Shown in pieces: positions 1 through 10,583 of a DNA stretch of 64,000 nucleotides; within the stretch, counting starts at the first letter, position 1; each line of letters starts with the position of its first letter. This DNA comes from Salvator merianae (lineage: Eukaryota > Chordata > Lepidosauria > Squamata > Teiidae). The position numbers and the translations under genes were made by a program. The stretch spans positions 3,006,138 through 3,070,137 of the forward strand of contig QVOM02000074.1 in NCBI GenBank assembly GCA_003586115.2, written 5' to 3'. The notes under the pieces are model-generated. The model was not told where the DNA came from. It saw only the letters and a program-made list of their open reading frames with translations, and made no database searches.

Positions 1-231
1 AGGATTCTACAGGTAAACAACTGGCTACGTCGATGGTGCTACCAGCAAGGATTTGGATTTCTAGACCATGGACTAAACTACTTATATCATGAATTCCTTG
101 CAAGAGATGGGCTCCATATTACAGATAGGAAAGCACATATTTGGCAGGAGACTTGCTGCTCTCATCAGGAGAGCTTTAAACTAGGGCAAAAGGGGAAGGG
201 AAGTAAAAGTCCAGAGAAAGATAAGCAACTA

Positions 232-1214
232 ATGAATACAATTGAGGATCTTGCTACCAGAAATGAAAGGAAGGAACAAAGACAAACAGTTTGGAAGAAA
301 ACTAGAGGAGTCAAGCCTGTAAGAGACATTTGTCGCAAACTAAGATATTTCTATACCAATGCGCAGAGCATGGGAAACAAACAAGGAGAACTGGAAATCC
401 TAGCACAGGAAAATAAATATGACATCATAGGCATAACTGAAACTTGGTGGTATGATACACATGATTGGAACGCAGAGCTCGAAGGCTACAACATATTTTT
501 TTAAAAAAGGTTAATAAAAGGGGAGGAGGTGTTGCACTGTATGTAAGGAAAGCATATACTACCACAGAGGTTTATCTTTCAGATAATGGAAGCCCTGTAG
601 AAACCGTTTGGGTGAAAATACAAGGAGAGAGCAACACAAAGGACACGGTTGTAGGAGTTTATTATAGACCCCCTGGACAAACAGAAGATATGGATGAATT
701 CTTTATACATCAGATGGCCAAGCTCTCAGGGAAACACGGTATAGTGATTCTGGAAGATTTTAACTATCTGGATATTTGTTGGGAATTTCTCTCAGGCAAA
801 AGTCACGGGTCCAATAAATTCTTATCCTCTCTGGCAGATAACTTCATCTTCCAAAAGATAGAGGAAAAAACAAGGGGATCTGCTATCTTGGACCTAATTC
901 TTACCAACAGGGAGGAAATGGTTGAGGAAGTAAGGGTGACTGGGACCCTGGGAGGCAGTGACCATGCTATCATTGAGTTTTGGATAACAAAAGGAGGAAG
1001 ATCTGAGAGGACTCAGACTTCAAGGTTAGATTTCAGAGGAGCAGATTTTGATGGACTCAGAAGGAGGGTAGGAAGGACCCATTGGCTGGATGTCTTAAAG
1101 GACAGAAATGTCCAGGAAGGATGGGAAATTTTGAGAAAGGAGATTCTAGAGGCACAATCTTTAACAATTTCTAAAAGAAGAGAGAATGGGAAGCATCTAA
1201 AGAGACAAGGGTGA
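232..1214 (+). pseudogene. CR1 endonuclease region, broken
   Basis: Two overlapping frames (232-504 and 465-1214) together encode an apurinic-like endonuclease. The first has the N-terminal signature YTNAQSMGNK followed by IIGITETWW; the second has GVYYRPPG and, near its end, GGSDHAIIEFW, the conserved SDH motif of these nucleases. The role would be nicking the target site for reverse transcription. The frames part at a run of seven T and six A (495-507), where a -1 shift is needed. The second frame ends at a TGA where copy 2 has TGG (Trp). Degenerate; not expected to make protein. Confidence 0.88.
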
Positions 1215-1470
1215 ATGAACTCTGAACTTAATAACTTGCTAAAAAGAAAAAAAAAGAAATATTTAAAAAATTGAAGGAGGGGAACATATCAAAAGAAGAA
1301 TATAATGCAATCTGCAGGAACTGCAGGATAAATGTCAAAAAGGCTTAAGCTAAAAATGAATTGAGGATTGCAAGAGGGGCCAAAATCAATAAAAAAAAAT
1401 GGATTTGGCGGGTATGTCAGAAGCAAAATAAAAGTCAAAGAAGCTATAGGACCTTTACAGGAGGAGAAGG

Positions 1471-3181
1471 ATGATTTGCTCCAGAAATGACATTGACGAG
1501 GCAGAACTTCTGAACTCCTATTTTGTATCTGTTTTCTCTCAGAAAGGAAATGAAACATCAGTTGGCCTTCACTGTGCTGTTGAGGGAATAAGAGAATCAA
1601 GGCTCTGTGTGGACAAGGAGAAGGCGAGGGAACACTTAGCTAACTTAAATGAATTCAAGTCTCCAGGCCCAGATGAATTACATCCTAGGGTGCTAAAGGA
1701 ATTAGCGGATATAATTGCTGAACCACTCTCTGTGATATTTGAGAACTCCTGGAAAACAGGAGAAGTCCTAGAAGATTGGTAAAGGGCGAATGTTGTCCCT
1801 GTCTCCAAAAAAGGGAAGAAGGCTGACCCAGGAAACTACAGGCCTGTGAGCCTGACTTCAATACCAGGCAAGATCCTTGAACAAATTATTAAACAGCATA
1901 TATGTGAACACTTGGATGGGAATACAGTTATTAACCAGAGCCAACATGGATTTGTAACAGACAAGTCATGCCAGACTAATCTCATTTCCTTTTATGACAA
2001 AATTACTGAATGGATTGATCAAGATAATGCCATGAACGTAGTATATCTTGACTTCAGCAAAGCATTTGACAAGGTGTCTTATACCATACTTATACCATTG
2101 AAAAAATGATCAACTATGGGATCAATAGGACAACTGTTAGGTGGATTCATAACAGGTGGCTTAGTGATCATACTCAAAGAGTGGTCATAAATGGCTTCAC
2201 ATCCAATTGGAAGAATGTCTCGAGTGGAGTGCCTCAAGACTCTCTCTTGGGTCCGGTCCTGTTCAGCATTTTAGAAATGATCTGGATGAGGGAGTTGAGG
2301 GGCCACTGTTCAAATTTGCAGATGACATAAAGCTAGGAGGGGATGCTAACACTAGGGAGGAGAAGGAGAGGATTCAAAATGATCTGGACAAGCTTGAAGA
2401 GCGGGCTGAAACTAACAGAATGACATTTAACAGGGAGAAATGCAAAGTTTTACATCTGGGTAAGAAAAATTACAATATCCAATACAGAATGGGAGGATCT
2501 TGCTGAGCAGCAGCACATGTGAAAAGGACCTGGGTGTACTAGTAGATCACAGATTAAACATGAGTCAACAGTGTGATGCAGCTGCAAAAAAGGCAAACAC
2601 CATCCTGGGGTGTATCAAGAGGACCATAGAGTCTAGATCACGAGATGTAATTGTCCCTCTTTACTCTACCTTGGTCAGACCTCATCTGGAGTATTGTGTC
2701 CAGTTCTGGGCACCCCAATTTAAAAAAAGACATTTACGAACTGGAGCAAGTTCAGAGGAGGGCTACCAAAATAGTGAGTAGTCTGCAAACCATGTCCTAC
2801 AAGGAATGGTTAAAGGATCTAGGAATGTTTAGCCTGCAGAAGAGAAGACTGAGAGGAGACATGATAGCTGTTTTCAAGGATCTGAAGGGCTATCTAAGTG
2901 CGGAGGGAATGACCCTATTCTCATTTGCACAAGAAGGAAAGACTAGAAAAAATGGGATGAAACTTCAAGGGAATAGATGCAGGCTAGATATTAGAAAAAA
3001 CAGTAAGGACAACCAGTCATTGGAACAGGTTACTACAGGAGGTGGCAGGCTCTCCTTCGCTGGAGGTCTTCAAGGAGAGACTGGACGGATATCTGTCTGG
3101 GTTGGTTTAGTAAATCCTGCACTGAGCAGGGGGTTGGATCCAATGACCATGGAGGTACCTTCCAACTCTATGATTCTATGA
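1471..3181 (+). pseudogene. CR1 reverse transcriptase region, broken
   Basis: Fragments in several frames match the RT of the intact-frame copy at 50664-52715. Seen in order: FKSPGPDELHPRVLKEL (near 1650-1700), VYLDFSKAFDKV (near 2040), SSGVPQDSLLGPVLF (near 2220), a FADD catalytic box (near 2316, FADDIKLGG) and the C-terminal [10 protein letters not shown] region (near 2745). Breaks include TGG to TAG-type stops and small indels, for example at 1780, 2105 and 2270. This copy keeps the KSPGPD segment that copy 2 has lost. No intact product is possible. Confidence 0.9.
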
Positions 3182-3189
3182 TTCTATGA

Positions 3190-6100
3190 CTGTAGGGGGC
3201 ATTTCCTATACTTTCCTGGCTGAGCAGTAGAAGGGTTTTCTCTTACCCTGTCCAGCCAATTACTGCTCGAGACTGGGAGGGAATGAGTCCATTGCAAAAT
3301 CAGACAGGGATAGAGAAGAAAAAGATCTATTGTCCGTTTTAAGCTGCAATTCTCCTGTCTCCCTTTAATCTGCACTTAAAGTCTCAGAGGTTGCTTTAAG
3401 AGCCCAGGCTGTCTGTTTCTGCTTCCCCCCATTCCCATGTATTCCACTCTGCTTTTCTTAGAAACGGAGAAAATATCCTCCTAGGCTTGCTTATCTCTTG
3501 CCCTGCCAGCTTTATACTTCCCTGCTAATTGTAAGATAATTGTAACTATTCCCTCTCTAGCCCTTTCTTCTCTTGTTCTCAATTTCTTCAACTCTTTGTA
3601 GCAGGGAGGGAAGAATTGCTACTGTCTTGTTTCTCTCTCTCTTTTTGTGATTGGTTGCCCTGCCCTGTTGGGAAGGCCTTCTTTGTCTCTGTTAATGCCA
3701 GGCTGCAGGGAATAGTTTGCGTAACCTAATAGCTGTTATGCACATCCAAAACTTCATGCTATAGGTTTTGGGGGAAAGCAGAAATGCTTCAGTGCATGTA
3801 TGGTAGAACTATTTTTAAAAAGTCAACCCCATGTTGGGAAAACACTTTGAAGGGCAGAGCAGGAGAAGACATGGGAAAGAAATGGGAGGAGATGATGGAA
3901 ACCTCACCATACCCAAACACAAACCAAGAAATGATTGACAGGGAAGGGACCAATCAGCAGCAGGGAACAGGAGGAGCAAAGAAGTATGCAAGGAATGGAA
4001 ACAGAAGCTGGCAGAGGACTGAGAACTAAGTTTAAATGGAAAAAACAAGTGTGAGTGAGCTGATTGGTGACTCAAGCTTAATGTGGGGAAAATTCAGATT
4101 ATAGAAGTCTGGTGTGACCGCAACCAAAGCTAACTTTTTCACATGTTGTAGAACAAAGCCATTATGCTGCTTAAGTTAATCAGTTTTGGAACTGGCCAAC
4201 TCTTGGCCTTGTTCACCATCCCCCACCATAAAGCGGTAATGAAACGCATCTCATGAGAAATCTGTTTACAAACAGAATTTTCCCCCAAGAGGAAGACATA
4301 CAATGGAAGAACCTAGCAATGCCTGAAATGTATGCAAATTTTGTACAAACTGAAAAATATACAACTGTGCAATATGATTTAACAAATCCCTGCAGAAATC
4401 AGGCCAGTAGTGTTGTTGCAGGGATTAAAAATAGTGGGATACAAAATAGATCCACCATCCATAAACTGCATACTGATGAGTGATAAAACTTAAATCCAAA
4501 AAAACCTAGTGTATAACTGTATAATTTGAATGAAAGTGTAGAGTTTCCCTAAAAGATGTCTGTCAAGACAAGATTAAACAAAGCATACATTTAAGTTTGG
4601 GAGGACAAAGCAGAATTAAGATGAATTTTGAAACAAAAGAAAAAGACAAATAAGCTTTGACTTTTTGAATGGGTGGATCATGGCTAGAGGCACCATATTT
4701 CAACCTCCTCTTCTGAAGGGGAAATAATAATCCCTTCTGAAAGTGAATAAATATCTAGGTAGAAGTCAAGCTTAGGCATGCATTTACTGACCCAGAGGAA
4801 GTTTTTCTACAAAATTATGGTGTAACTGATTACTCTCTTCTAGAGCAAAGCCGGATGTTATTAACAGTTAGAGATATTGAAGAAATGTCTGGAGGGGAAA
4901 ACTGATTAACCTGATTAAGGCTCTTAAGAAGCAGGATTAAAAAAGAAGAAAGGAAAGAAAGAAAGAAGTCAAGCTGTGGTTTAAAAACTGTTCTATTGCC
5001 TTCACCCTCAAAATTGTTCACAGTTCAGTGTTAACTCACGTGCAGTCCTTATAATCATATAAGGTACTTTTTACAACAATAAAGAAAGGTGATCATGGAA
5101 ACAATTCTATTATGTCAACTCACATTGATTCTGAAATGTCTGCAATGTTACTTCCAAAGCCTTGTGAGTCCAATGGTGAACTGAGGATCCATAAAGCACA
5201 GATTTCATGGTATCCTCCCCCAGTCTTTCCCTTAAAATAGAATAGTTATGGGAAGCAAAAGAAGAAGAAAATAACATCTACTACTTTCTTCACAAAATAA
5301 GGGGAAGTTGAGGCTATTGTTATTGAACACCCCTCCCTACAAAGAAAACCATAATATCCTAGCTATATGGTTGTCTAGGTTTCTCCTGGAGAATAAGTGA
5401 ACAGGTCTGTTTGCTTTTTCATAAAATCATAAAGTGAAAGAAGACATGTAGATCATGTCCAGTTCCCTGCTCCATATATATTTCAAAGCGAAGTACTTTC
5501 AACAGAGGTCTGCCCAGCTTCCATATGAAAACATCTAATGAAAGAAAGACCATTTTGTTGGTTTCACACATACACACCCATATACAGCTGGAACCTGTCT
5601 TGTTGTAACTTAAATTCTTGTGCCTGAATTCTGGGATGACAGAGAGCAGGCCATGGCCTTCTCTGTGATATCCTTCCAGAAATTTGAAGAGAACCATCAC
5701 GCATACACACAAATGCTGAAAGAGGCGATCTACAAACAGAACAGGATAAACTGCTCAGAAATGGCCCTTCTCACTAGGGTAATGCGGGTCCCCTGTCACT
5801 GACTCAATGGCTGGCATTCTGGTCCAGATACACTGTATGCAGCCAATTCCTGTTGCATGTCCTGTCCGCAGCCAACTGAGCCAATTCACAGAACTGGGAG
5901 CTTTTCATGGGGTGTATGACTCACTGGACTGGGATAAGCAGTGCAGAAGAAAACTGCAATGGTTATGAGCAGCCTAGAGAAGATGACTGTGCCACTGCAG
6001 GAGCACACTTCACCCTCCCCTCCACCAGCAATCTTTTTCAAGAAAAGTTGGAACACCATATTCATGTTCCCCAAATAAACTATTCTGGTTCAGCAGTGGC

Positions 6101-6359
6101 TTGTATATCAGTGAGGGCTGGGAGTAGCTTACTGGGGACTTGTTGATGATTTTCAAGTCAAGGCACAGTTTAGTACTGTTGCTTCTCTATTTGACATCTC
6201 TGCATTATTTTGGGTGTCTAATACTAGTGTTCTTGGATTAAAGGCAGCATGGGGAACACTGCAGCTATGTGACCTTTAAAATATTATCTTGCCAAATGTG
6301 GCTGGTTCAGACTACTGGAAGGGCTGTGACAATGTGGATCTTGGGAGCTGTGAATGAAT
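3190..6359. other. No recognisable gene or element
   Basis: About 3.2 kb of AT-rich sequence with short, unrelated open frames (none above about 97 codons) and no protein motif, TIR, LTR or tandem array that I recognise. A purine-rich stretch lies near 4940-4970. Ancient repeats too decayed to see by eye may be present. Confidence 0.5.
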
Positions 6360-7095
6360 CGTTAGGTGAAGGATTGATGCTGTGACTTTGTGAGAGGTAA
6401 TGATTTAACTACTTCTTTAAAAGTCCTCCCTGAATCCAGTAAATACTGTATCTCCTTTTTGAGCAGCATGTTAAGGAGAATGGAGGCAGTATAGCTGCAG
6501 GTGTTCTTGAAGGAAATTATCTCAATCCAGTCTGGATTCAAACTTGGTTTCAGGACAGAATCAGCCTTGGTCACCTGGATGGATGACTTTCTGGGCAGGT
6601 AGAAACACAGGGAGTGTGACTCTGTTGGTCCTGCTTGTTTTGCAGCAGCTTTTGATACTGCTGAGCATAGTATCTTTCTGGATCACCTCTGTCAAATCAG
6701 AGTGGGAGAGAATGCTTTGTGGTTTCAGACCTATTTGCAGGGACAAAAGTGGTGCATTGGGTGACTATGTCCCTGCATCCTGACAGCTATGTTGTAGAAA
6801 GCCACGAGATATAATTCAGTTTCCAGTGGTATTCAACATCTTTATGAGGTCAGAGAAAGCTGTCACCAGGAGCTCTGGAGTAAGGGATCATCAATATGTG
6901 GATGACAGTATTATTTTTCCACAACATCCAGACTAGAAGAGGCCATGAGTGCCTTGAGCCTGTGCCTGGATGCAGTGGTGACTTGGATACAGACCAATAA
7001 GCTGAAACTGAATCTTTAAAGGCAGAGTTCCTGTGGATAGATGGTTCTCTGTTCAGGAACTGGGGATTTGCCTGCTCTAGATTTGGTCATACTCT
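6360..7095 (+). mobile_element. L2-like LINE fragment, 5' part (split by the copia insertion)
   Basis: Decayed reverse transcriptase of an L2-type LINE. In broken frames one reads a QSGF..G.RTESALV-like stretch (about 6530-6570), a VLLVLQQLLILLSI-like version of the usual LDLSAAFDTVDH box (about 6625-6665), a YVDD catalytic box at 6895-6906 (CAATATGTGGATGAC), and WIQTNKLKLN (about 6985-7015). The sequence stops at the copia LTR and resumes at 10584. The 5' limit is approximate. Ancient and inactive. Confidence 0.8.
7091..7095. repeat. Copia target-site duplication, left copy (ACTCT)
   Basis: ACTCT directly abuts the TG end of the left LTR and recurs directly after the CA end of the right LTR (10579-10583). 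Five base pairs is the usual target duplication of LTR retrotransposons. It fixes both element boundaries. Confidence 0.93.
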
Positions 7096-7454
7096 TGTCA
7101 GGGAGTATATAGCAGAATTTGGCCTGGAGTCAGATCACTAGTTAAGCTCAGCTAGTAGTCAGATAGACAAATAAATCTAGAGACTAGATACTTTCATTCA
7201 ATAAACTCTTTATTTACAGTATCTACAGAGAGAGAAAAACTCTCTTACTCTTTCTACCTCACTAGTCAAACAAGCACTAACTGTCTTTCTTATACAGCAC
7301 ACACACAAGATATGAACATTCCAAATGACGTCATCAACTGTCATCAACTGTCAGCTAGAGTTATGAAAACAACATCGTAAATCTCTGTCTCAAGAAATGC
7401 TGACTCATTGTGACTCTTTGTTCCTGACTTACTTAACTCTTTCAATACTTGACA
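7096..7454 (-). repeat. Copia 3' LTR (left on the plus strand)
   Basis: 359 bp, reading TGTCAGGGAG to ATACTTGACA on the plus strand, so both orientations have TG...CA ends. Read on the minus strand it holds a TATAAG box (7294-7289) and about 75 bp downstream an AATAAA signal (7214-7209), a sensible promoter and polyadenylation layout. Compared with the other LTR it has A for G near 7114, G for A near 7231, C for A near 7382, and an extra TACT near 7433. Confidence 0.95.
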
Positions 7455-7464
7455 TCCCTTCTTC
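7455..7464 (-). promoter_or_regulatory. Copia polypurine tract
   Basis: On the minus strand the bases just 5' of the 3' LTR read GAAGAAGGGA, ending exactly at the LTR start. This is where plus-strand DNA synthesis would be primed. Position and purine content are seen; the function is inferred from LTR elements in general. Confidence 0.85.
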
Positions 7465-7486
7465 AGGAACATAAGATCACAATTCT

Positions 7487-7534
7487 TTACATTGTAAATA
7501 GACCAAGCATTTCTACAAACTGTTCAATAGAGAA
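7487..7534 (-). pseudogene. Remnant of the copia pol C-terminus (end of RNase H)
   Basis: On the minus strand, about 15 codons reading FSIEQFVEMLGLFTM end at TAA (7489-7487). The pattern F-V-E-M-L-G-L just before the stop resembles the usual last residues of copia RNase H. It lies out of frame with, and directly after, the truncated integrase frame, so it appears to be the distal side of a large internal deletion that removed RT and the RNase H core. Confidence 0.65.
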
Positions 7535-7545
7535 TCAAATTCCTT

Positions 7546-10044
7546 TTACATAGCTTGTATCCATTCTTGTTTTTCTTTTTCTGGTCTGGTCATTACTTCT
7601 TTATAATTATTTGGCACAGACCATTGCTCCTGACTATCTACATTACTTACTTGACCAATCTGAAATCTTTCTGGAGGAATACCTTTAGTTGTGCGTTCAG
7701 ATCTCCTTGGCACTAACTCTGCCTTATCTACAGTAGTGGGTTGAGCTTGAGAAGAAATAGAAGGTTCATCTTCTGAGCTGGACTCAGTCTCTGTGCTACT
7801 AGAGGAGGAAGATGTGGCACTGGAAAAAGATGTGGAACTTCGATAATCTTCCCACTTTCTTTTGTATTCAGGCACATTCCTACCTGTAACGTTAGCATCA
7901 GTCCCTTCTTTTCCCCATATGTAATAGAAAACATCACTATTAATATGTATATTAGCCCAATCTGAGTGAATCTCAAAATTTGCACTCCTAGACACCACTA
8001 CTTTACCATAGCTCAGAGAAAAACGATACCCCTTTATATTTTCTTCATACCCAACAAAACGTAACCTCTGTGAAATTTTGTCTCTCTTTTTTCTTTGTGC
8101 CCTGGGTATCAGTACATGAGCATATGAGCCAAAGATCCTCATGTGCTTTACGTCAGGTTCCTTACCATATAACATAAAATATGGAGTGTTACCAACAGTA
8201 GAAGAATATATTCGATTCAAAACATAAGTACTACTAGCTACTGCTTCTCCCCAGAAATAATGTGGCATTTTAGCATCAGATAACATGGCCCTGTACATTT
8301 CTTGAATTAATCCAATTCGTCGTTCAGCTACACCATTTTCAGCTGAACAGTACGGATTGGTCTTTCTATGTATAATGCCACGCGTTCTAAACAAATCTGC
8401 TATAGCCTTAGACATCATTTCTCCTCTATCAGATTGTACCTTCTGCACTGTACAACCAAATTGGGTAGAAATCATGTTCAGCCAGTCCTTCATTTTATCA
8501 TACACCTGAGCCTTTGGCTTAAGTAAATATGTGTATGTAAATCTGCTATAATCATCAATAATTACCATAATCCATTTATGGCCTCCCTGACTTGGGCTAA
8601 ATGGACCAGCAATATCTGTATGGACTAGTTGAAAAGGTTTTGTTGATCTTCTATCACTGTATTTGGCTATAGGAAATGCTTTTACTTTGGTTTCTGCACA
8701 AACTCTACATTCTAGGTATTTGTCACAAGGTTTAATTTCAATATTAGATAGTTTAGCCATATGTTTTACTCTGGAGAAAGAACAATGTCCAAAAATTCTA
8801 TGGTAATAATGTATGCAAAGATTATGCAAAGGTTTATTCGAAATACAATTTATAGCATCTTCTTCACTATCGTATATGTCTATCAATCTGTATAGACCAT
8901 TTTCTTTAATTGCCTTTCCATATAGTTTGCCATTTTCAGAAATTAGACAAACCTCCCCATGAAAGAGCACTCTATACCCTTCACTTGTGAGTCTAGACAC
9001 ACTCAACAGTGAATACTTTAAAGTGTCAGCCACAATAACATTACTAATAGAAACATTCATTTGAGGAATGTAAGCGGTTCCCGCTTCATGGACGGTGCAG
9101 GTATGTCCATCAGCTAGCTTTACATCTCTCGCCTCAGTCTGGTGAATGTCAGTTAAACTGTCCCTTCTGGATGAAAAATGTTCACAGCTTCCGCTGTCCA
9201 CGTACCACACGGGATTGGCCGAATTCTTCTTACTGACTGCCATTAGCAAAGCAGTCGAACTGTTGTGTCGCTTATCAGAAGCATTATAATAGTCAGCATA
9301 CCGCTTGCTGCTCTCTTTCTGACAAGAAATGGATGCCTGTTGTTTGCGTTTCCAACAGTCTTTAATAAGATGTCCTTTCCTATGACAGAAGTGGCACTTT
9401 TTCACTGCCAAGGCACTCAAAGGTTCAGATTTTATGTTTACTGCCCTGTCTGACGCAACTTCTTCTTGTCATGTTAGTTTCTTTTGCTCAGTCCACTCTT
9501 GTAAACGTGCGGCTACTAAGGAAAAATTTAATTTGTCTTCATCAATTCCTTGAAAAGAGTCTACAACTGCATCATAAGTTTTAGGTAATGAAGACAATAG
9601 TATGTAAGCACGATGAGCCTCTTCATACTTCAGACCTTCAGCTAAATCAGCAAAAATCATTCTCATCTCATTTATATGGCTATTTAAACAGCCATCTGGT
9701 TTCAATTTTAGGTTGTATCACTTTCTGGTTAACAGCATCTTGCTTCCAGCAGAAATACACTGATAAGTTTGCCATAGAGTGTCCCATACTTCTTTAGCAT
9801 TTTCTAGATGCCTTACAGCCATCAATTGCGAGCTTTCTAAACCAAGAATAAACGTCACACGAGCTTTTCTGTCTCTTTGCCTTTCATCAGCACTATCAAC
9901 AGCTGGCAAAGCAACACAGGCATCATAAAGATCCTCTGTAATTACAACAGCTTTCATACATTCTGACCAGATGAGGTAATTGCGGTCATTCAGCTTTTCA
10001 AATTGCTGCTGTAAAACCGGAGCAGTATGGGCAGCCATTTCCAC
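7546..10044 (-). pseudogene. Copia gag-pol frame (gag, zinc knuckle, protease, integrase) with two in-frame TGA stops
   Basis: One continuous frame of 833 codons, stop included, broken only by TGA at 9720-9718 and TGA at 9471-9469. Gag (10044-9721 and 9705-9472) has a copia-type capsid segment with NYLIWSECMKAVV. In the 624-codon third piece (9420-7546): a zinc knuckle C9-C12-H17-C22; a protease DSG at 76-78; an integrase HHCC (H207, H212, C238, C241) and a catalytic triad D269, D331, E366 with 34 residues between the last two, all intact. The frame then stops at TAA (7548-7546) just after EWIQAM, where RT would begin. Both TGAs could come from CGA by C-to-T change, an inference. Gag would form the particle and integrase would insert the DNA. 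Confidence 0.93.
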
Positions 10045-10208
10045 AAACAGATAGGCTCTTTCTCCCTTCTAACACCGGATTCCTTACTTTAAACAATGCC
10101 GCTTCAACTACTCAACACAGTCTCTTCCTCTTCTTGAGACGGATTATTTGTCTTCAGACTAACAACATCTGAGCTATCACACGGGTCTGCCTCACAGCCA
10201 CTGCAACA
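10045..10208 (-). other. Copia 5' leader between primer-binding site and gag
   Basis: About 165 bp of untranslated leader on the minus strand. The gag start chosen (10044, ATGGAAATGGC) is the first ATG that opens the long frame. A second in-frame ATG lies two codons downstream. Packaging signals would be expected here but I cannot identify one by eye. Confidence 0.6.
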
Positions 10209-10223
10209 CTGGGCACCATAACC
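10209..10223 (-). promoter_or_regulatory. Copia primer-binding site, initiator-Met tRNA (internal) type
   Basis: Directly 3' of the 5' LTR the minus strand reads GGTTATGGTGCCCAG. Apart from one extra T this is the complement of the anticodon region of initiator tRNA-Met (CUGGGCCCAUAACC), not of its 3' end. Drosophila copia is known to prime from such an internal half-tRNA. The match is seen; the mechanism is inferred. Confidence 0.7.
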
Positions 10224-10578
10224 TGTCAGGGAGTATATAGCGGAATTTGGCCTGGAGTCAGATCACTAGTTAAGCTCAGCTAGTAGTCAGATAGACAAAT
10301 AAATCTAGAGACTAGATACTTTCATTCAATAAACTCTTTATTTACAGTATCTACAGAGAAAGAAAAACTCTCTTACTCTTTCTACCTCACTAGTCAAACA
10401 AGCACTAACTGTCTTTCTTATACAGCACACACACAAGATATGAACATTCCAAATGACGTCATCAACTGTCATCAACTGTCAGCTAGAGTTATGAAAACAA
10501 CATCGTAAATATCTGTCTCAAGAAATGCTGACTCATTGTGACTCTTTGTTCCTGACTTAACTCTTTCAATACTTGACA
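10224..10578 (-). repeat. Copia 5' LTR (right on the plus strand)
   Basis: 355 bp with the same TG...CA ends as 7096-7454. On the minus strand a TATAAG box lies at 10422-10417 and an AATAAA at 10342-10337. It should drive transcription of the element toward lower coordinates. Confidence 0.95.
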
Positions 10579-10583
10579 ACTCT
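10579..10583. repeat. Copia target-site duplication, right copy (ACTCT)
   Basis: Second copy of the 5-bp duplication. The L2 sequence broken at 7095 resumes immediately afterwards. Confidence 0.93.

Larger units (their letters stand above)
1..3189 (+). mobile_element. CR1-clade LINE, copy 1, decayed; 5' end outside window or undefined
   Basis: A non-LTR retrotransposon in plus orientation. Reading frames encode an AP-type endonuclease followed by a reverse transcriptase, and the element ends in two repeats of an ATTCTATG-type octamer (about 3171-3189), the usual CR1 3' end. It is collinear with the better preserved copy at 49743-52672, and this copy extends further 5'. Stops and frameshifts split the coding region into many pieces, so it is inactive. 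The true 5' boundary cannot be set from this window. Confidence 0.93.
7096..10578 (-). mobile_element. Ty1/copia LTR retrotransposon, complete ends, internally deleted
   Basis: A 3.48-kb element on the minus strand with LTRs of 359 and 355 bp, a 2.77-kb interior, a primer-binding site and a polypurine tract at the expected places, and a 5-bp target duplication. Gene order gag, zinc knuckle, protease, integrase identifies the copia (Pseudoviridae-type) order, in which integrase precedes RT. RT and most of RNase H are absent. The two LTRs differ by only three substitutions and one 4-bp indel, so the insertion is recent. It interrupts an L2 LINE. Being non-autonomous, it would have needed enzymes from a related complete element. 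Confidence 0.95.

Noticed and set aside
6544..6783. 79-codon plus-strand frame as a small gene
   Set aside because: Its sequence is a frame-shifted reading of the L2 reverse transcriptase.
9469..9471. TGA codons in the copia frame as selenocysteine
   Set aside because: No reason to expect selenocysteine in gag and no recoding element seen; CpG decay or readthrough is simpler.
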